DNA from: a virus
Length of the DNA stretch: 64,000 bases
Strand: one strand, 5' to 3'
IMG/VR virus record: IMGVR_UViG_3300024520_000047
Location: 181,875 to 245,874 of that record
The position numbers were made by a program, and so were the translations under genes. This document shows, in pieces, positions 61,637 through 64,000 of the stretch. The notes below the pieces were generated by a model. It did not search any database, was not told the origin of the DNA, and saw nothing but the letters and a program-made list of their open reading frames with translations. Every line of letters begins with the position of its first letter. Position 1 is the first letter of the stretch.

Positions 61637-61675
61637 GTTATAGACTTATTTAAAAAAATATAGTATCTTATTCAT

Positions 61676-62020
61676 ATGAATAAAGAAATGATTATATGTA
61701 TATTACTTTTTTTGGTTGGGCAATCTATGGTGTGGTTCCAATTAAATGGGCAATTTCTGTGGCCTGTTTTTAAAAAATATGAAGGTTTAATTATTCTATC
61801 TGGGATTCCTATAACTTGGGTGTTTTTAATAGCGACGAGATACGGTTATTCCGCGTTTGGTGGTTTATTATGGCCTCAAAGATTTTTAGCCTTTGTGGGG
61901 GGAATTATTATTTTTAGTGTCTTTACCTGGTTATTTAAGGGTGAGGGCATTTCAGCCAAAACTTTTGTATGTTTAGCGTTAGCAAGTAGTATTTTATTCA
62001 TACAAATTTTATGGAAGTAA
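61676..62020 (+). CDS. Small membrane protein with four hydrophobic segments, 114 aa
   Basis: Four hydrophobic spans are predicted: MIICILLFLVGQSMVWF, LIILSGIPITWVFLIAT, FLAFVGGIIIFSVFTWLF and FVCLALASSILFIQIL. The ends are short and basic. No family is recognised. Similar small membrane proteins in phages act as holins or as accessory factors, but nothing decides this here. The -7-like TATCTTAT lies just upstream. Confidence 0.55.
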   Translation: MNKEMIICILLFLVGQSMVWFQLNGQFLWPVFKKYEGLIILSGIPITWVFLIATRYGYSAFGGLLWPQRFLAFVGGIIIFSVFTWLFKGEGISAKTFVCLALASSILFIQILWK

Positions 62021-62043
62021 TGAAATTTACACAATTTAAATGA

Positions 62044-62051
62044 TATTTATA
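62044..62051 (+). promoter_or_regulatory. Orphan late-promoter-like TATTTATA motif
   Basis: TATTTATA with no gene downstream before a terminator at 62104. It may start a short non-coding transcript. Confidence 0.3.
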
Positions 62052-62103
62052 ATCGTGACTAGTGACATAAATTAAAGTAAAAAAAAGGAGGAAAGTAATT
62101 AAA

Positions 62104-62131
62104 AAAAAGGGACCCTAAGGTCCCTTTTTTT
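62104..62131. terminator. Bidirectional Rho-independent terminator
   Basis: GGGACC (62109-62114), loop CTAA, GGTCCC (62119-62124), with A- and T-tracts on both sides. It lies between the convergent genes 61676-62020 and 62217-62534. Confidence 0.8.
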
Positions 62132-62216
62132 GTGAAGTGGAAAGTAAAAGAAAGTAATTACCGAGTAGGTAATACAAAGATAAATATCACACTAATTACG
62201 ATAAGTTACTTTTTTT

Positions 62217-62534
62217 CTATTTTTTTTCCTTTTTAAGTAGTTCTACCCACTTTTCTGAAACTATTTTATAATAAAATTTGTCATTTGCAAAATATAAGGA
62301 TTCACCAAACCCTTTATTAATTAATTGTCCTATTAGTGGAGCTTTGTCGTCACCCCACCCAATACTGATGGTGGTGTACTTATTAGTTTTTTTATTTGGT
62401 AGGTCCGATTTAATAGGGTTCATTAAGCGATTAATTAGTTGTGGCTTAGTACCAGATACTTTTAATCCTTTTTCTTTACAAAGGGATTTTAATCCTTTTA
62501 CTGTCATTTTTCTATATTTTTTCTCTGTATTCAT
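62217..62534 (-). CDS. SAP-domain protein, 105 aa
   Basis: The N-terminal 40 residues contain a SAP motif, MTVKGLKSLCKEKGLKVSG then TKPQLINRL, two helices that bind DNA. The rest (TISIGWGDDKAPLIGQLINKG, FYYKIVSEKW) forms a small alpha/beta domain. The ATG is 4 nt after the -7 element TATCTTTG. It may bind phage or host DNA early in infection. Confidence 0.65.
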   Translation of the reverse strand: MNTEKKYRKMTVKGLKSLCKEKGLKVSGTKPQLINRLMNPIKSDLPNKKTNKYTTISIGWGDDKAPLIGQLINKGFGESLYFANDKFYYKIVSEKWVELLKKEKK

Positions 62535-62538
62535 AATA

Positions 62539-62569
62539 CAAAGATAAACAAAAAAAATTAAACTACAAA
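62539..62569 (-). promoter_or_regulatory. Bacteroidota-type promoter of the SAP gene
   Basis: On the minus strand TTTG (62569-62566), 19 nt, TATCTTTG (62546-62539), then TATT and the ATG. A leaderless transcript is likely. Confidence 0.7.
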
Positions 62570-62587
62570 ATTAAATGAAAAATATTT

Positions 62588-62893
62588 TTAAAAATCGTCT
62601 TCGTTAAATGGGTTCATTTGACTTTTAAGTTGGACCATTATCTTAGAATAGTCATTCATGGGACCCACGAAATCATTTCTTACCTTACCTAATTCGTGTT
62701 TCAACCTATCTTGTACCAGTATTCCCTCAACTAATGAAGAAAACACATCCATCGAATCTCTAAATTTCATATAATTTTCGAATAGGGTCTTCATCATGGC
62801 TTCCTCATCCTGTGCTCCTATATTTGGGTCGTCATACCCACCCACCTCATTAAGTAGTTTTTGATATTGTGAATTATTTAATTTAACTTTCAT
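62588..62893 (-). CDS. Hypothetical protein, 101 aa
   Basis: Starts MKVKLNNSQYQKLLNEVGG, a distant relative of the TESEL-type N termini nearby. The rest is helical (EAMMKTLFENYMKFRDSMDVF, KVRNDFVGPMNDYSKIMVQL). It has a late motif 3 nt upstream of the start. Not recognised. Confidence 0.6.
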   Translation of the reverse strand: MKVKLNNSQYQKLLNEVGGYDDPNIGAQDEEAMMKTLFENYMKFRDSMDVFSSLVEGILVQDRLKHELGKVRNDFVGPMNDYSKIMVQLKSQMNPFNEDDF

Positions 62894-62896
62894 AAT

Positions 62897-62904
62897 AATA
62901 AATA
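62897..62904 (-). promoter_or_regulatory. Late-promoter-like TATTTATT motif
   Basis: TATTTATT on the minus strand, 3 nt upstream of the start at 62893. Confidence 0.4.
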
Positions 62905-62918
62905 TATCTTAAAATTGT

Positions 62919-62950
62919 TTTGGTAATTACAATATTTTTATTTATCTTTG
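62919..62950 (+). promoter_or_regulatory. Bacteroidota-type promoter of the 62955 gene
   Basis: TTTG (62919-62922), 20 nt, TATCTTTG (62943-62950), then TATT and the ATG at 62955. Confidence 0.75.
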
Positions 62951-62954
62951 TATT

Positions 62955-63410
62955 ATGAAAAGATTACCAAAGAAAATACAAAAAATAATTAAAAGAGAAA
63001 GATTTACTCTGGATACCACCACACCCAATGACCGTTACACAAAGGGGGTTAAAGTCACCTATCGTATTAGTGGAATTACAACTGCTGACGCAAAATGGTT
63101 TAAGGAAAGTACACCAATGGATAAAAATTTGTGTCAGGATATTTGGGTGAATATAAAAGTAAGTGGGGTGGCTGAGACTGGTAACTATCAAGACTTAGAA
63201 AAGAAGCTACGGCCTATCGGTGATGTAGCAAAATGTAAAAGAAGTTCTAGATGGGGGTATAATTCTTTATGGGGTTACCAATACCACAAAAAAATTAGAG
63301 TACACCTTCGCCGTCACACTAAATCTGAAATTGAGAATTTTCTAAAACTAGTTGGGATTCAGGCCCAAGGATGGGTTAATTTAAAAATTAAAACTATCGG
63401 GTGGGAATAG
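62955..63410 (+). CDS. Hypothetical basic protein, 151 aa
   Basis: Basic N terminus (MKRLPKKIQKIIKRERF). The rest is beta-rich (GVKVTYRISGITTADAKWF, QDIWVNIKVSG, KIRVHLRRH) with no motif I recognise. The start codon is 4 nt after the promoter, so the mRNA may be leaderless. It could bind nucleic acid, given its charge. Confidence 0.55.
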   Translation: MKRLPKKIQKIIKRERFTLDTTTPNDRYTKGVKVTYRISGITTADAKWFKESTPMDKNLCQDIWVNIKVSGVAETGNYQDLEKKLRPIGDVAKCKRSSRWGYNSLWGYQYHKKIRVHLRRHTKSEIENFLKLVGIQAQGWVNLKIKTIGWE

Positions 63411-63411
63411 A

Positions 63412-63759
63412 TTAACGATTCTTTTTAATGTAAGACATTCTATCTTCCATTTCATTTACATCTTGAACAAACTTGTGAACCTGCTCTTCATCTATAAACT
63501 TACTAACTTCATTTAAGTGGTCAACCACCAAACCATGTCTATCATCTGATAAGGCGTGGTTTTCTGGTTGCATCTTTAATTGACCTTGTTGTGAACTTAG
63601 AGTACCCTGCATTCTCCACTCATTTAGTGAAGTTTTTTCTTCCTCAGTATGAAGATTTCTAATTCGTTTAGTTTCAGCAGAAGAGTTATTATAATGTCTG
63701 GGGTCTTCTTTCCTTCTATTATATTTGTGCCCTTCCCAACGTGGATGATTTAAGTTCAT
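63412..63759 (-). CDS. Hypothetical protein, 115 aa
   Basis: Hydrophilic and basic at the start (NLNHPRWEGHKYNRRKEDPR), helical at the end (LNEVSKFIDEEQVHKFVQDVNE). It has a late motif 10 nt upstream. Unrecognised. Confidence 0.6.
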   Translation of the reverse strand: MNLNHPRWEGHKYNRRKEDPRHYNNSSAETKRIRNLHTEEEKTSLNEWRMQGTLSSQQGQLKMQPENHALSDDRHGLVVDHLNEVSKFIDEEQVHKFVQDVNEMEDRMSYIKKNR

Positions 63760-63769
63760 AGTTTTTATA

Positions 63770-63777
63770 TATAAATA
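63770..63777 (-). promoter_or_regulatory. Late-promoter-like TATTTATA motif
   Basis: TATTTATA on the minus strand, 10 nt upstream of the start at 63759. Confidence 0.45.
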
Positions 63778-63812
63778 GTGACAAAACCGTTAAAATTGTT
63801 TACATTTATTAA

Positions 63813-64000
63813 ATGGCAGAATTTAGAGAAATTTTAGTAAAAGCTTATACAAGACTCGATGGAACATTAGTTTGTTCACATTTACGAACTATAAAGGCTA
63901 TCCCTAAAAAATCCCCTAAAAAAATCCAGACAAAAAAAATAATAGACCCAAATCAATTATCTTTGGATTTAGAAAAACCTTTAAATAAAAATCATATGGA
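63813..64000 (+). CDS. Partial protein, 5' end only
   Basis: An ATG at 63813 opens a frame that runs to the window edge (62 codons). The visible part is basic (REILVKAYTRLDGTLVCSH, IPKKSPKKIQTKK). A CATTTATT motif lies just upstream of the ATG. It cannot be classified from this fragment. Confidence 0.6.
   Translation, partial: MAEFREILVKAYTRLDGTLVCSHLRTIKAIPKKSPKKIQTKKIIDPNQLSLDLEKPLNKNHM

Noticed and set aside
62175-62182. CAAAGATA as another minus-strand promoter
   Set aside because: No upstream TTTG at the right distance, and no gene follows before the terminator.

Overview
This AT-rich window looks like part of a large T4-type myovirus genome that infects a member of the Bacteroidota. 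Phage evidence is the head-and-packaging block on the minus strand between about 27.9 and 37.7 kb: terminase large subunit, portal, prohead protease, scaffold-like core protein and major capsid protein, in T4 order. Host-phylum evidence is independent. Five genes carry promoters matching the Bacteroidota consensus TTTG-N19/20-TAnnTTTG. Start codons are preceded by A-rich sequence rather than Shine-Dalgarno sites. Several proteins also have Bacteroidota-style features: a PolB-like exonuclease-2 relative, a Bacteroidota-type lipoprotein signal and a DUF6576-like tail. No integrase, transposase, replication gene, CRISPR array or rRNA was seen.

Layout. 1-4.0 kb: the end of a large minus-strand virion-like gene, then five small plus-strand genes closed by a terminator. 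4.0-20.9 kb: one tightly packed plus-strand operon behind a strong promoter. It holds about seven glycosyltransferase domains, a GT10 fucosyltransferase-like protein, RmlB-, Gmd- and Fcl-like sugar nucleotide enzymes, several methyltransferases, two sulfotransferases, an SGNH-like hydrolase, dUTPase and two apparently catalytically degenerate enzymes. 20.9-27.4 kb: a gp55-like late sigma factor followed by tail or baseplate proteins. 27.4-27.9 kb: a secreted CAP-domain gene. 28-43.9 kb: the minus-strand head, packaging and accessory virion block. 43.9-48 kb: divergent dnaK and clpC-like chaperone genes around palindromic operators. 48-51.4 kb: an SHAEG-repeat fibre-like protein, an M20 peptidase and a micro-gene. 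51.4-52.1 kb: an RNA cluster with tRNA-Arg(UCU), a tmRNA and an unassigned structured RNA. 52.1-64 kb: large virion-associated proteins with related N termini, mixed with short host-promoter genes (a lipoprotein, a SAP protein and an unknown).

How the parts may fit together. The sense-strand motif TATTTAT(A/T/G) lies 3-40 nt upstream of about 18 starts, mostly virion genes on both strands. A gp55-like sigma factor sits at the head of the structural region, so this motif is a good candidate for the late promoter. A second class of genes (CAP protein, lipoprotein, M20 peptidase, SAP protein, one unknown) uses host-type promoters and could be expressed early or continuously. The sugar operon could make a fucosylated, methylated and sulfated glycan for the virion, the DNA or the cell surface. 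The chaperone pair, tmRNA and tRNA suggest the phage manages host protein quality control. Function calls rest on motif recognition by eye; no database search or folding program was run.
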